A stretch of 34,055 nt of DNA from Bacillus pseudomycoides (GTDB lineage Bacteria; Bacillota; Bacilli; Bacillales; Bacillaceae_G), in assembly GCF_002551005.1 (NCBI RefSeq), contig NZ_NVOY01000043.1:1-34055 (forward strand). Reading direction: 5' to 3'. Under the pieces are notes generated by a model, which made no database searches, was not told the origin of the DNA, and saw only the letters and a list, made by a program, of their open reading frames with translations. Below are positions 34,035-34,055 of this stretch, piece by piece. The number at the start of each line of letters is the position of its first letter. Position 1 is the stretch's first letter. A program made the position numbers and the translations under genes.

Positions 34035-34055
34035 GAGGAAGTCGCAATTGAGCGG

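Overview
The window is an AT-rich Firmicute chromosome segment that I read as Bacillus cereus group. The grounds are gene content and order, two small acid-soluble spore protein genes, gamma-type SspE with its tandem repeats, and several copies of a ~155-bp repeat resembling the group-specific bcr elements. From about 8.3 kb to 33.8 kb the gene order follows the B. subtilis yfhE-yfhF-recX-yfhH-sspK-yfhJ-yfhP-mutY-yfhS-sspE-ygaB-ygaC-ygaD-ygaE-gsaB-ygaF(bcp)-perR-ygzB block. Gene insertions and replacements (gltB, an ABC-2 exporter, a K+ channel, an M60 peptidase) interrupt it. No prophage, IS element or CRISPR array is visible.

Layout. 0.1-6.2 kb: a two-helix membrane protein of unknown function, a short-form pyruvate kinase (minus strand), then pflB-pflA for fermentative pyruvate cleavage, preceded by a Rex/Fnr-like operator. 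6.6-8.3 kb: ugtP (glucolipid synthesis), a bcr-like repeat, and a gene-free stretch with a dense cluster of DnaA-box-like 9-mers. 8.3-11.4 kb (minus): yfhE, a GNAT acetyltransferase whose leader carries a tRNA-like fold merging into a terminator, an amidohydrolase, and yfhF. 11.5-19.5 kb: recX-yfhH, ypzG-like and sspK small genes, yfhJ, yfhP, mutY, yfhS, sspE, ygaB, ygaC and the ABC exporter ygaD. 19.5-26.7 kb (minus): ygaE, a 1479-residue glutamate synthase large subunit without a small subunit beside it, and gsaB. 27.0-33.8 kb: a three-gene ABC-2 transporter, a K+ channel, bcp, a cell-wall-anchored M60-type metallopeptidase gene broken by one in-frame stop, perR and ygzB. The last ~140 bp carry two strong tandem promoters typical of an rRNA operon, so a 16S gene probably begins just past the right edge.

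How the genes fit together. Most are housekeeping: anaerobic pyruvate metabolism (pyk paralogue, pflBA), DNA repair and its control (recX, mutY), spore components (sspK, sspE), heme precursor and glutamate synthesis (gsaB, gltB), and peroxide defence (bcp, perR with a PerR box). The signals least explained by known genes are in non-coding DNA: the tRNA-like attenuator ahead of the GNAT gene, the DnaA-box cluster downstream of ugtP, and a bulged long hairpin in the gltB leader. All calls come from reading the sequence; no database search was run.
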